Program-made: the position numbers and the translations under genes
DNA from: Paenibacillus segetis
Lineage (GTDB): Bacteria; Bacillota; Bacilli; Paenibacillales; Paenibacillaceae
Reading direction: 5' to 3'
DNA: 64,000 bases
NCBI RefSeq assembly: GCF_014639155.1
Contig: NZ_BMFT01000001.1
Location: 620,001-684,000, forward strand
Notes under the pieces: model-generated
What the model saw: only the letters and a program-made list of their open reading frames with translations
Told to the model about the DNA's origin: nothing
Database searches by the model: none
Shown here: piece after piece, positions 18,607-27,876 of the stretch
Layout: every line of letters starts with the position of its first letter
Numbering within the stretch: position 1 is the stretch's first letter

Positions 18607-18627
18607 GGAAGTAGTGAGAAACTCTAG

Positions 18628-18893
18628 GAGCTACAGATTCTCATGTGTCATCCGCTTCCGCTAGCAGGCATAATATTGTTTTTACCGTTAATTGACTAGA
18701 TGAACTTTACATAGAATCTTCGGTGAAGACGAAAGGTAAGACTGGCGTAGAAATGGAGGCGCTCACAGCGATATCCGCAGCAGCGCTTACTGTCTATGAT
18801 ATATGCAAAACTTTACAAAATGACATGGTGATTGGACCGAGATTACTTCGATCCAATACAGGTAGCAAGAGCGGAAACTATAGTCGCTCTTAA
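18628..18893 (+). pseudogene. moaC: Remnant of moaC (cyclic pyranopterin monophosphate synthase)
   Basis: Only the C-terminal half of MoaC is present. From 18643 the frame reads MCHPLPLAGI; loss of a single A near 18672 shifts the frame, after which VFTVN is followed by TGA where MoaC proteins have Trp; then [17 protein letters not shown] and [16 protein letters not shown] run in one frame to a TAA at 18891. About the first 70 codons are missing: the remnant follows the cyclo-ligase stop by about 20 bases. MoaC makes cPMP in molybdopterin synthesis. In B. subtilis an intact moaC lies at this place between ydiF and the tat genes, so this is loss in situ. Confidence 0.88.
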
Positions 18894-18951
18894 CAGAGAG
18901 ATGATGTATAAGTGGAATGGGAGATTCTAATTGGATGAGGGGGGTAACTTC

Positions 18952-19437
18952 TTGATTTGGAAGACTGCAATCCTTACAGCAAGCGACAAAGGTGCTAGAG
19001 GCGAACGTGAAGATACGAGCGCTCAAGTAATCCGTGAACTGGTCGAGGAAGAATTAGGCGGCGAAATCATCGAATATCGTATCGTTCCCGATGAACCGGA
19101 CGAGATTATTGCCGCATTGATTGAAATGACTGATTATTTCCATGCTGATCTTGTGTTTACTACAGGCGGTACTGAACTAGCTATCCGTGATGTAACTCCG
19201 GAAGCTACAAGACGTGTCATTGAACGTGAGGTACCCGGCATGGCGGAAGCCATGCGGTTTACAGCGATGCAGAAGAATCCAGCAGCGATGCTGTTCCGCG
19301 GGATTGTTGGCATACGCGGACGCACGTTGATTGTTAACCTACCAGGAACACCAAAGGGTGTACACGAAAATCTAGCCGCAATTATGGACCAACTTCCTGA
19401 AGCATTATTAATGGTCACTGGGCAATTCCGTTTGTAA
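18952..19437 (+). CDS. mogA: Molybdenum cofactor biosynthesis protein MogA/MoaB
   Basis: A 161-residue MoCF-fold protein: AILTASDKGARGERED at the N-terminus, FTTGGTELAIRDVTPEA (molybdopterin-binding TTGGTG-like loop) near residue 68, and LIVNLPGTPKGVHENL near the end. It adenylylates molybdopterin. I chose the TTG at 18952 because GAGGGGGG lies just upstream; an in-frame TTG at 18931 would place that site inside the gene. It is intact although the adjacent moaC is dead, so the cell either has moaC elsewhere or no longer completes the pathway. Confidence 0.88.
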   Translation: MIWKTAILTASDKGARGEREDTSAQVIRELVEEELGGEIIEYRIVPDEPDEIIAALIEMTDYFHADLVFTTGGTELAIRDVTPEATRRVIEREVPGMAEAMRFTAMQKNPAAMLFRGIVGIRGRTLIVNLPGTPKGVHENLAAIMDQLPEALLMVTGQFRL

Positions 19438-19636
19438 TGACATTAGAGGTGCACTTACTATAACCATAAATCAATCTACCTCACCATCGTGAAAAATGCG
19501 ATTTCCTTGTGGGTTTATTAGAAATGTCGAATAATCAGGCTATAACTGTGACATTAGTTATGGTATGATGTGGGCGTATGAGGAATTGTGATGATGAATT
19601 ACCTTATCTATTATTGTTTCGGAAGGGGAAACTATC

Positions 19637-19858
19637 ATGGGTGCTGGTGGATTTCTATTAATCGTTATTGCAGCATTGCTACTATTTGGACCTAATAAGC
19701 TACCGGAATTAGGGCGAGCTGTGGGCCGCACATATCGTGAATTTAAAGAGGCAACCCGGGATATTGTGGATGACCGTCCTGAGGTAAAGAAACCAGAAGC
19801 ACCGGTGACTGCAGCGAGCGAAGCACCGAAACCGGATGATCGGCGTTTGCCCGAATAA
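19637..19858 (+). CDS. tatA: Twin-arginine translocase subunit TatA/TatE
   Basis: A 73-residue protein with one N-terminal transmembrane helix, then the hinge FGPNKLPELGRAVG and an amphipathic helix (RTYREFKEATRDIV), with a charged proline-rich tail. TatA oligomers form the pore for folded proteins. GGAAGGGG precedes the ATG. tatC follows after 37 bases, equivalent to tatAy-tatCy of B. subtilis. About 200 non-coding bases separate it from mogA. Confidence 0.94.
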   Translation: MGAGGFLLIVIAALLLFGPNKLPELGRAVGRTYREFKEATRDIVDDRPEVKKPEAPVTAASEAPKPDDRRLPE

Positions 19859-19895
19859 ATAGTTCGCATAGTGCAGCATTTTAGGAGGGCGAAGC

Positions 19896-20654
19896 ATGGC
19901 TCACGACCAGGAACAATTGAGCATTGTCGATCATTTGTCGGAACTTCGCCGACGCTTATTTTTTACGTTACTCGTATTTACTGTCGTTCTCGTAGCAGCC
20001 TTTTTTGTTGTCGATCCGATTTATCATTACTTGACGATTAATGTGCTCTCTGGAGTACAGATTTCGCTCAATGCCTTCTCTTTCTGGGATGGCGTCGGTG
20101 TCTATATGAAAATTGCCATGATGGTCGCGCTTGGCATTACCTTACCGTTCACTTTATTTCAAATATGGGCGTTCGTCAGTCCAGGTCTGAAACCGAAGGA
20201 ACGTAAAGCGACGCTTAAGTACATACCTTTCGTATTTATCTGTTTTCTTGTGGGTGTTGCATTTGGTTATTTTGTAGTTTTTCCGCTTGCTATGACCTTT
20301 ACAGGTTCTTTAAACAAGGGATTAGGTTTAATTGAGACGTATGGCATGGCTGATTATTTCAAGTTTTTGACTAATATTGTATTGCCGATATCCTTACTAT
20401 TTGAGCTTCCGGTTGTTATTCTATTCCTAACTCATTTACGAATTCTGAACCCACTCAGGTTACGGAAAATGAGACGGGTAGCCTATTTCGCATTGGTCGT
20501 TGTATCGGTCATGATTACTCCAGCCGACTTTTTCTCGGCATTTCTCGTTCTGATCCCACTAATTCTGCTATATGAGTTCAGTGTATTTCTGTCCACTCGG
20601 GTTCATCGTCGGCAACTTGCTGCTGATGAAGAACGTAAAGAGAAATATAAATAG
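19896..20654 (+). CDS. tatC: Twin-arginine translocase subunit TatC
   Basis: A 252-residue six-helix membrane protein. The N-terminus carries HLSELRRRL, the conserved signal-peptide recognition segment, and FQIWAFVSPGLKPKER follows helix 2. It binds twin-arginine signal peptides and recruits TatA. AGGAGGG lies seven bases before the ATG. A terminator follows at 20659-20693. Confidence 0.96.
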   Translation: MAHDQEQLSIVDHLSELRRRLFFTLLVFTVVLVAAFFVVDPIYHYLTINVLSGVQISLNAFSFWDGVGVYMKIAMMVALGITLPFTLFQIWAFVSPGLKPKERKATLKYIPFVFICFLVGVAFGYFVVFPLAMTFTGSLNKGLGLIETYGMADYFKFLTNIVLPISLLFELPVVILFLTHLRILNPLRLRKMRRVAYFALVVVSVMITPADFFSAFLVLIPLILLYEFSVFLSTRVHRRQLAADEERKEKYK

Positions 20655-20658
20655 ATTC

Positions 20659-20693
20659 AAGACGCGCATCGTTGTGATTGTGCGTCTTTTTTT
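20659..20693 (+). terminator. Terminator after tatC
   Basis: Stem AAGACGCGCA / TGTGCGTCTT (one G-T pair) followed by a run of seven T. Confidence 0.85.
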
Positions 20694-20777
20694 ATAGGTA
20701 TTATGCGAATGAGAGAAGTTAGTTAGATGACATGATGATTATTTTTCAAAAAGTAGGCAAAAAATATTCAAAGAAAC

Positions 20778-20806
20778 TTGAAATTTTGGCTCAAGTTGAG
20801 TATCAT
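20778..20806 (+). promoter_or_regulatory. Sigma-A promoter of groESL
   Basis: TTGAAA (20778-20783), a 17-base spacer, and TATCAT (20801-20806), each one or two bases off consensus. The CIRCE operator starts 12 bases after the -10 box, so it covers the start of transcription. Confidence 0.8.
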
Positions 20807-20818
20807 AAAAATTGGTTG

Positions 20819-20845
20819 TTAGCACTGAGACATGTCGAGTGCTAA
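20819..20845 (+). promoter_or_regulatory. CIRCE operator (HrcA binding site)
   Basis: TTAGCACTG-N9-GAGTGCTAA. It differs from the canonical TTAGCACTC-N9-GAGTGCTAA at one base of the left arm. HrcA represses groESL through this element until heat or misfolded protein occupies GroEL. Confidence 0.95.
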
Positions 20846-20900
20846 CACAGGGATTACAATATTAAATTAACAACAACATATTCAAAGGAGGACATTATTC

Positions 20901-21182
20901 ATGATCAAACCTTTAGGTGAACGCGTATTGGTAGAAGCAATTGAGCAAGAGCAAACAACAGCTTTCGGTATCGTGCTTCCGGACACAGCTAAGGAAAAGC
21001 CGCAAGAAGGCAAAATCGTTGCTGTTGGTAGCGGTGCGTTGAAGGACGGGGTTCGAGTTCCTCTGGAAGTTAAAGAAGGTGACCGCGTGTTGTTCTCTAA
21101 ATACGCTGGAACAGAAGTGAAATACGAAGGTAAAGAATATCTGATTATGAAAGAAAGCGACATTCACGCGATCATCGGTTAA
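20901..21182 (+). CDS. groES: Co-chaperonin GroES
   Basis: A 93-residue Hsp10. It has [12 protein letters not shown] at the start, the mobile loop ([20 protein letters not shown]) and [16 protein letters not shown] near the end. A heptameric lid for GroEL. AAAGGAGG lies seven bases before the ATG. First gene of the CIRCE-regulated operon, 49 bases before groEL. Confidence 0.98.
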   Translation: MIKPLGERVLVEAIEQEQTTAFGIVLPDTAKEKPQEGKIVAVGSGALKDGVRVPLEVKEGDRVLFSKYAGTEVKYEGKEYLIMKESDIHAIIG

Positions 21183-21225
21183 GACAAATTGACTTGAACA
21201 TCGCTCAAACTATATAGGGAGGTAA

Positions 21226-22860
<1,635 letters not shown>

Positions 22861-22934
22861 TAAGGATGACGAATCCTTATGCATCAAGGGATTCCACGAG
22901 CGGAATCCCCGTTTGACCACATTGAAAATACAAG

Positions 22935-22979
22935 AGGCTTCTCACGAGTTCGAATATGAACTGAGTGAGAAGCCTTTTT
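22935..22979 (+). terminator. Terminator of the groESL operon
   Basis: Perfect 11-base arms AGGCTTCTCAC / GTGAGAAGCCT and a run of five T. Confidence 0.88.
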
Positions 22980-23144
22980 CTATTGCGTAGTAAGGTTTTT
23001 TTATGCGTATATAAGGGCAGCGCTAGCGAGTGTACATACTTTGACAAATTTTTCGCGGTCTACTACTTTCGTATGATTCGTTTTTATCATAGAAGAACTA
23101 TACTATAGGCTACGTTGGCGAGTCGGTTTAGGAGGGAATGTAAA

Positions 23145-23396
23145 ATGAGATCAAACGATAGGAGAAGGTTGCGAATGAATCAGATATGGAATGGATATAT
23201 CAGGAGGGGGATAATAGCAGTCCCCGTTATTGTATTGTTACTCAGTCTGTATCCGGTTGCTTGGGCTGATGAAGGGGACAGATTTAAGACGTTAATCCCG
23301 CAGAATCAAGTTTTTTCTGACACTCCTGCAGATATAGCAATGGATAGTAGCGGTAATGTCTATGTAGCTGATGTTGGGGGTGTCGTTAATTTATGA
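23145..23396 (+). CDS. Short exported ORF with the beginning of an NHL-type repeat; probably truncated
   Basis: An 83-residue frame starting at the ATG that follows GGAGGGAATG. It has a basic N-terminus, a signal peptide (about 20-42, ending VAWA), then a mature part ending DIAMDSSGNVYVADVG, which is the first half of an NHL propeller blade, and stops five residues later. NHL proteins have many such blades, so this looks like the 5' stub of a larger gene. The stop overlaps the next start (ATGA), so it may still act as a translated leader for the SLH protein. Confidence 0.5.
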   Translation: MRSNDRRRLRMNQIWNGYIRRGIIAVPVIVLLLSLYPVAWADEGDRFKTLIPQNQVFSDTPADIAMDSSGNVYVADVGGVVNL

Positions 23397-26300
23397 GAAA
23401 GAAAGTTAGTATTCATATTGGTTTAGCGCTTGTTCTAATTTTTTCTTTATTTTCAGTATATCCGCTGCGTGTAGCTGCTGCTCCTGTAGTGATAAGTCCG
23501 ATTGATGGAAGAAATGATCTTGATGTTTCTTCTCCCGAGTATGGTCTTATTAACGGATTATATTCGAAATCGGTTTTTAAATTTGGAGGAATTGATACAA
23601 ATAGTTGGATAAGTTCAGCATACTTAATTTTCGAAGGAATTACAGAAGAGTGGCAACTGGATATTAAGAACTTAAAAATTGCTGTTGCTGTTGATAACTG
23701 GCCAGCAACGCAAGTGCCAGCGGCAGTTACTCCAGAAAAATCGATTAATTCTAGTGTGCCGGGTATATTCTCTAGTATTCAGCCCTCGGGTACCGACACA
23801 TCTACATATCGAATAAATGTAAGCAGCTTGTTGACACCTAGCAATATTGGTACTGATGGTGTTCTTTCGTTACTAATGTCTACGACTTCAGAATACGATG
23901 GAAACATTATAACCCCTAGACTTGAAATTAATTATGCTGCTGCGCCAGTAAACACAGCACCTAGTTTGAGTGGAATTGGTAATAAAGTGGTAATAGAAAA
24001 AGACGTGTTCACGTTTACAGCAACAGCATCAGACGCGGAGGGAGATCCACTAACGTACAGTTTGGATAGTGCTCCGACAGGAGCAAGTATTAATTCAATG
24101 ACGGGTGTATTCACATGGACGCCAACAGAAGCGCAGGGTCCAGGAACCTATACGTTCATAGTCCGTGTAAGCGATGGGGCATTAACTGCTGAAGAACAAA
24201 TCACGGTTACGGTTCTTGAGGTAAATGAGGCACCAGTACTAGCTGCCATTGGCGATAAAACGATAAATGAAGAAACACTGCTAACCTTTACAGTAATCGC
24301 AACAGATGCAGACCTGCCAGCGAATATGCTGACGTACAGCCTAGTAGGAGCGCCGGCAGGAGCCAGCATTAACCCAGTAACAGGTGTGTTTACATGGACA
24401 CCAACGGAAGCGCAGGGTCCAGGAAGCTATACGTTTACAGTCCGCGTAAGTGATGGCATGCTAATTGACAGCGAGCAAATCACGGTTACGGTTAACGACG
24501 TAAATGCGGCTCCTGAGCTTGCTGCAATCGGCAATAAGACGATAAATGAAGGAGCGCTTTTAACCTTTACGGCAACAGCAACCGACTTGGATTCTGCTAT
24601 CTTGACGTACAGCCTAGTTAATGCGCCGACGGGAGCAAGTATCAACGCTATGACGGGTGTGTTCACATGGACTCCAACAGAAGCGCAGGGTCCAGGTAGC
24701 TTTACATTTGAAGTAGTCGTTAGTGATGGAGCGTTAACGGACGAAGAGGAAATCACAGTTACGGTCAACGAGGTGAACATTGCACCTATACTTGCAGCGA
24801 TTGGGGATAAAACAGTAGATGAAGAAACGCTGCTCACGTTTACGGTAGTAGGAACAGATACAGATCTGCCAGCTAATACATTGACGTACAGTCTAGTTAA
24901 TGCACCGACAGGGGCAAGTATTAATGCTACAACTGGTGTGTTCACATGGACACCAACGGAAGCCCAAGGACCCGGAAGCTACACCTTTGAAGTAGGTGTT
25001 AGCGATGGAGTGCTTATTGATAGCGAGGAAATAACGGTTACGGTTAACGAAGTGAATGTGGCACCAGTGCTTGCTGTCATTGGTAATAAGACTGTGAACG
25101 AAGGAAGTCAGCTAAAGTTTACGGCAATAGCGACAGACTCGGATTCTGCTATCTTGACGTACAGCATAGATGGCGCGCCGACAGGAGCAAGCATCCATGC
25201 GACGACGGGTGTATTTACATGGACGCCAACGGGAGCACAGAGTCCCGGTAGCTATACGTTTACGGTTCGCGTAAGTGATGGTATGTTGACGGATGAGGAA
25301 GTAATTAAAGTCGATGTTAATGAGATATACACTGGTGGCGGTATATCCGCACCTCAGTCTTCAGCGAATAATACGCAAGGCGGCATATCTGTACCTAAGC
25401 CTCCAGCAAATACAGTTAAAGTGTTAGTTAATGGGAAGTTAGTGGATACAAGGACTGTTACAAATAACGAGATAAACGGACAAACGGTAATTATAGTTAC
25501 AGTGGATGAACAGAAGTTGATGCAACAGTTAAAACAGGAAGGTAAGTATGCTGTCATTACGATTCCAGTAGATACAGATAGTAACGTTGTTATTGGTGAG
25601 TTTAATGGGCGTATACTTGAAAACTTGGAAAAGCAGCAAGCGATTATTGTTCTACAAACGAACAAGTCTACATACACGATACCAGCAGAACAAATTGATA
25701 TTACAACAATTTCTTCTCAGCTTGGAGCAAATGTGGCATTAGAGGATGTGAAATTAAAAATCGAAATCGCTGAGCTGCTCAAGAATAGGTTGCAAATTGC
25801 CGAAGATGCAGTTAATCGTGAAGGATTAACACAAGTTGCTTCACCGCTTAATTTCAAGGTTAGCGTGGAGTATGACGGGCGTACAGTAGAGATATTGCGA
25901 TTCAACGCCTATGTTGAGCGTAGGATAGCTATTCCAGAAGGGACCGATCCGAACCAAATAACTACGGGTGTAGTTGTAGAACCAGATGGCTCAGTTAGAC
26001 ATGTACCGACTCAAGTTACTAAAGTCGGTGACAGATATTATGCGGTCATTCATAGCTTGACCAATAGTACATACACTGTTGTCTGGAATCCGTTACAATT
26101 TATTGATGTCGAGAATCATTGGGCGAAGGCAGCAGTCAATAATATTGGATCTAAGATGGTTGTAAACGGAATAGAAAATGGAATGTATCATCCTGATCAG
26201 GACATTACTCGAGCTGAGTTCGCTGCTATTATTGTTCGTGGGTTAGGACTGAGTTTATCACAAGGAAATAGTTTATTCACAGACGTAGGTACAACAGCTT

Positions 26301-26665
26301 GGTACCGCAGTACAGTTCAGACTGCATATGAATATGGTCTAATTAATGGATTTGAAGATGGAACTTTCCGTCCGAATGATAAAATTACGCGTGAGCAAGC
26401 TATGTTAATTGTGTCTAAAGCGATGATAATTACAGGACTAAAAGAAAGTGCAACAAATCATTCCAATGTCGATGTAATTCGTGCATTTTCTGATGCTAGC
26501 ACTGTATCTGAATGGGCCCTGGATGGCGTTGCAGACAGCGTAAGCTCAGGTATCATTTCAGGTAGAAATCATAACTTGTTAGTACCTAAAGCTAACATTA
26601 CTAGAGCAGAAGTAGCAATGATTATTCAGAGGCTACTTCAAACTTCAGATCTGATTAACGAGTAA
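23393..26665 (+). CDS. S-layer homology (SLH) surface protein with five Ig/cadherin-like repeats
   Basis: A 1090-residue exported protein. A signal peptide covers about 1-29; residues 30-185 resemble a DNRLRE-like beta domain; residues 187-645 hold five tandem Ig/cadherin-like repeats of about 90 residues, each with GVFTWTPTEAQGPG and ending ITVTVNEV; then a region of about 220 residues with a ZU5-like end; then three SLH domains (about 900-1085: FIDVENHWAKAAV, FTDVGTTAWY, FSDASTVSEWALDGVAD) that bind pyruvylated cell-wall polymer. It should sit on the cell surface. It overlaps the preceding truncated ORF by four bases. Confidence 0.88.
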   Translation: MRKKVSIHIGLALVLIFSLFSVYPLRVAAAPVVISPIDGRNDLDVSSPEYGLINGLYSKSVFKFGGIDTNSWISSAYLIFEGITEEWQLDIKNLKIAVAVDNWPATQVPAAVTPEKSINSSVPGIFSSIQPSGTDTSTYRINVSSLLTPSNIGTDGVLSLLMSTTSEYDGNIITPRLEINYAAAPVNTAPSLSGIGNKVVIEKDVFTFTATASDAEGDPLTYSLDSAPTGASINSMTGVFTWTPTEAQGPGTYTFIVRVSDGALTAEEQITVTVLEVNEAPVLAAIGDKTINEETLLTFTVIATDADLPANMLTYSLVGAPAGASINPVTGVFTWTPTEAQGPGSYTFTVRVSDGMLIDSEQITVTVNDVNAAPELAAIGNKTINEGALLTFTATATDLDSAILTYSLVNAPTGASINAMTGVFTWTPTEAQGPGSFTFEVVVSDGALTDEEEITVTVNEVNIAPILAAIGDKTVDEETLLTFTVVGTDTDLPANTLTYSLVNAPTGASINATTGVFTWTPTEAQGPGSYTFEVGVSDGVLIDSEEITVTVNEVNVAPVLAVIGNKTVNEGSQLKFTAIATDSDSAILTYSIDGAPTGASIHATTGVFTWTPTGAQSPGSYTFTVRVSDGMLTDEEVIKVDVNEIYTGGGISAPQSSANNTQGGISVPKPPANTVKVLVNGKLVDTRTVTNNEINGQTVIIVTVDEQKLMQQLKQEGKYAVITIPVDTDSNVVIGEFNGRILENLEKQQAIIVLQTNKSTYTIPAEQIDITTISSQLGANVALEDVKLKIEIAELLKNRLQIAEDAVNREGLTQVASPLNFKVSVEYDGRTVEILRFNAYVERRIAIPEGTDPNQITTGVVVEPDGSVRHVPTQVTKVGDRYYAVIHSLTNSTYTVVWNPLQFIDVENHWAKAAVNNIGSKMVVNGIENGMYHPDQDITRAEFAAIIVRGLGLSLSQGNSLFTDVGTTAWYRSTVQTAYEYGLINGFEDGTFRPNDKITREQAMLIVSKAMIITGLKESATNHSNVDVIRAFSDASTVSEWALDGVADSVSSGIISGRNHNLLVPKANITRAEVAMIIQRLLQTSDLINE
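23951..25329 (+). repeat. Five tandem Ig/cadherin-like coding repeats
   Basis: Five units of about 270-280 bases, with highly similar DNA around the sequence for GVFTWTPTEAQGPG. Repeats 2 and 4 share a longer form with D-DLPAN, repeats 3 and 5 share a shorter form with DSAILTYS, and repeat 1 is intermediate. The alternation suggests that a two-repeat block was duplicated. Confidence 0.85.
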
Positions 26666-26670
26666 AGTCG

Positions 26671-26738
26671 ATATTCTTGACTACAGAGGCCGTTTTCGCT
26701 GACAAACTAGTTATGTCTGATAAGGCGGCATGATGTAA
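26671..26738 (+). pseudogene. groEL: Decayed duplicate of the groEL 3' end
   Basis: These bases align with the last ~100 bases of groEL (22760-22860): TATTCTTGACTAC, then GCTGACAAAC, TATG-CTGA and finally GGCGGCATGATGTAA, which is identical to 22846-22860. The frame reads FLTTEAVFADK against [11 protein letters not shown] in groEL; most differences in that part are at third codon positions. Part of the Gly/Met tail is deleted and the end is out of frame. It begins a few bases after the SLH gene stop and is followed by its own terminator. Confidence 0.85.
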
Positions 26739-26810
26739 GAGGCTGAAAAGCCTGTAGCATTGTGGGTTTCCTAAGTTGAAAATGCTAAATGCTCATAAAT
26801 TGCTCATATG

Positions 26811-26857
26811 AAGGAGCCTCGCATAAGTTCATTGAACTTATGCGAGGCTCCTTTTTC
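26811..26857 (+). terminator. Terminator downstream of the SLH gene
   Basis: Long near-perfect stem (arms about 20 bases, AAGGAGCCTCGCATAAG and its complement) followed by five T. The layout resembles the groESL terminator: a short hairpin after the stop, then a strong one. Confidence 0.85.
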
Positions 26858-26913
26858 ATATTGATTTTATTATATCTATATTGCTGTTGTTCAAAGATGG
26901 CTTTCATCTGCTA

Positions 26914-27555
26914 TTAAGCTGCGACTTTCTTTTGATGAGAGGAACTGACCTCATCATGCCCTATGCTTCTACTAATAAGGAATTGAGCGGTGTAATAGGT
27001 TAACATAATGATTGGACCTGAATAGGCGACATCTGAAACAAACATATTCCACGATAAAATGGAGTCTGAAGTGATAAACAATATGCTACCTAACATAGCC
27101 CATTTATTTCCTGTCATAATAGAGAACCAACCCATCAAGGAAATAGCAATGAGATAAATAAATACAGGAATGACTAATCCTCCATCACCTGTATCTATTA
27201 GAGCATGATATAGCTGGTATCCCATAAACCCACCAAATATAAGAACTGGAATGATCATCAGGAATCTTAACCAAGAGAATCGCCATCTTGTGATGAATGC
27301 TGCGGTATAGAATAGATGACCCATTAGAAATGCAGATAGTCCAATCATAAACCATTGAAGAAGACCGTCACCAAGCATACAGAAGAATAAACCGACAATT
27401 GTAATTAAAGAGTATCGATCTTTTACACTTGGTTTCTGTAAATAAGCATATATCAGAATTAGCCACATCGGAATTAATTTGAAAATAAGTGCAGAGCTCC
27501 CAAAAATATAAACAAGCCCCATTACCAGAATTGCTGCAGGTAGCCACCGTTTCAT
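26914..27555 (-). CDS. YhhN/TMEM86 family membrane protein
   Basis: A 213-residue protein with about seven to eight transmembrane helices and the family hallmarks FFCMLGDGLLQW and ITSDSILSWN, whose aspartates are conserved. Eukaryotic TMEM86B and bacterial YhhN-type enzymes are lysoplasmalogenases; whether this one hydrolyses lysoplasmalogen is inference. ATG at 27555. It lies just after an AraC-type regulator remnant on the same strand. Confidence 0.82.
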   Translation of the reverse strand: MKRWLPAAILVMGLVYIFGSSALIFKLIPMWLILIYAYLQKPSVKDRYSLITIVGLFFCMLGDGLLQWFMIGLSAFLMGHLFYTAAFITRWRFSWLRFLMIIPVLIFGGFMGYQLYHALIDTGDGGLVIPVFIYLIAISLMGWFSIMTGNKWAMLGSILFITSDSILSWNMFVSDVAYSGPIIMLTYYTAQFLISRSIGHDEVSSSHQKKVAA

Positions 27556-27558
27556 TAT

Positions 27559-27714
27559 TCATACCCCCGTCCTACTCGATTTAAAATAAGAACTGTTAGT
27601 AAAACCTGTTTTTTCAGCGATATCAACAATGTTGTATTCAGAAGCCTTTAGCAACTCCTTAGCTGTATTCAACCGTATTTCGTTAATCATATCAGATAGT
27701 TCTTTTGTGGTTAA
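27559..27714 (-). pseudogene. Remnant of an AraC-family regulator (C-terminal HTH)
   Basis: The minus strand reads MINEIRLNTAKELLKASEYN, then IVDIAEKTGFTNSSYFKSS before a stop: the second half of an AraC/XylS DNA-binding domain. It is cut just after the SSYF motif, so the conserved end (GxTPxxYR) is missing, and a stop lies upstream at about 27715. No start or ligand domain is present. It may once have regulated a neighbour. Confidence 0.8.
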
Positions 27715-27784
27715 TTATTTTTTAACGAAATCAACAATCCTAAGAAAATAACCCCAGAGAGAAGGGGGATCTGTTTGGTACATA

Positions 27785-27835
27785 AACAAAATGAAGAGGA
27801 TCTCAATAATGGAATGAGGTCCTCTTCATTTTGTT
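27785..27835. terminator. Bidirectional terminator between the AraC remnant and the 5'-nucleotidase gene
   Basis: A 21-base stem (AACAAAATGAAGAGGA arm) with one mismatch and a nine-base loop; the A-rich left and T-rich right ends allow function on both strands. Confidence 0.8.
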
Positions 27836-27876
27836 ATGCGTCCAGTATAAATGTTAAGTGCAAAATATAGTAAGTA

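Noticed and set aside
19438-19636. Search for a rex remnant between mogA and tatA, where rex lies in B. subtilis
   Set aside because: No frame in these 200 bases resembles Rex; only a probable tatA promoter is likely there.
23951-25329. Regular repeats considered as a CRISPR array
   Set aside because: Units are about 275 bases, in frame and code for Ig-like domains; no short repeat-spacer pattern exists.
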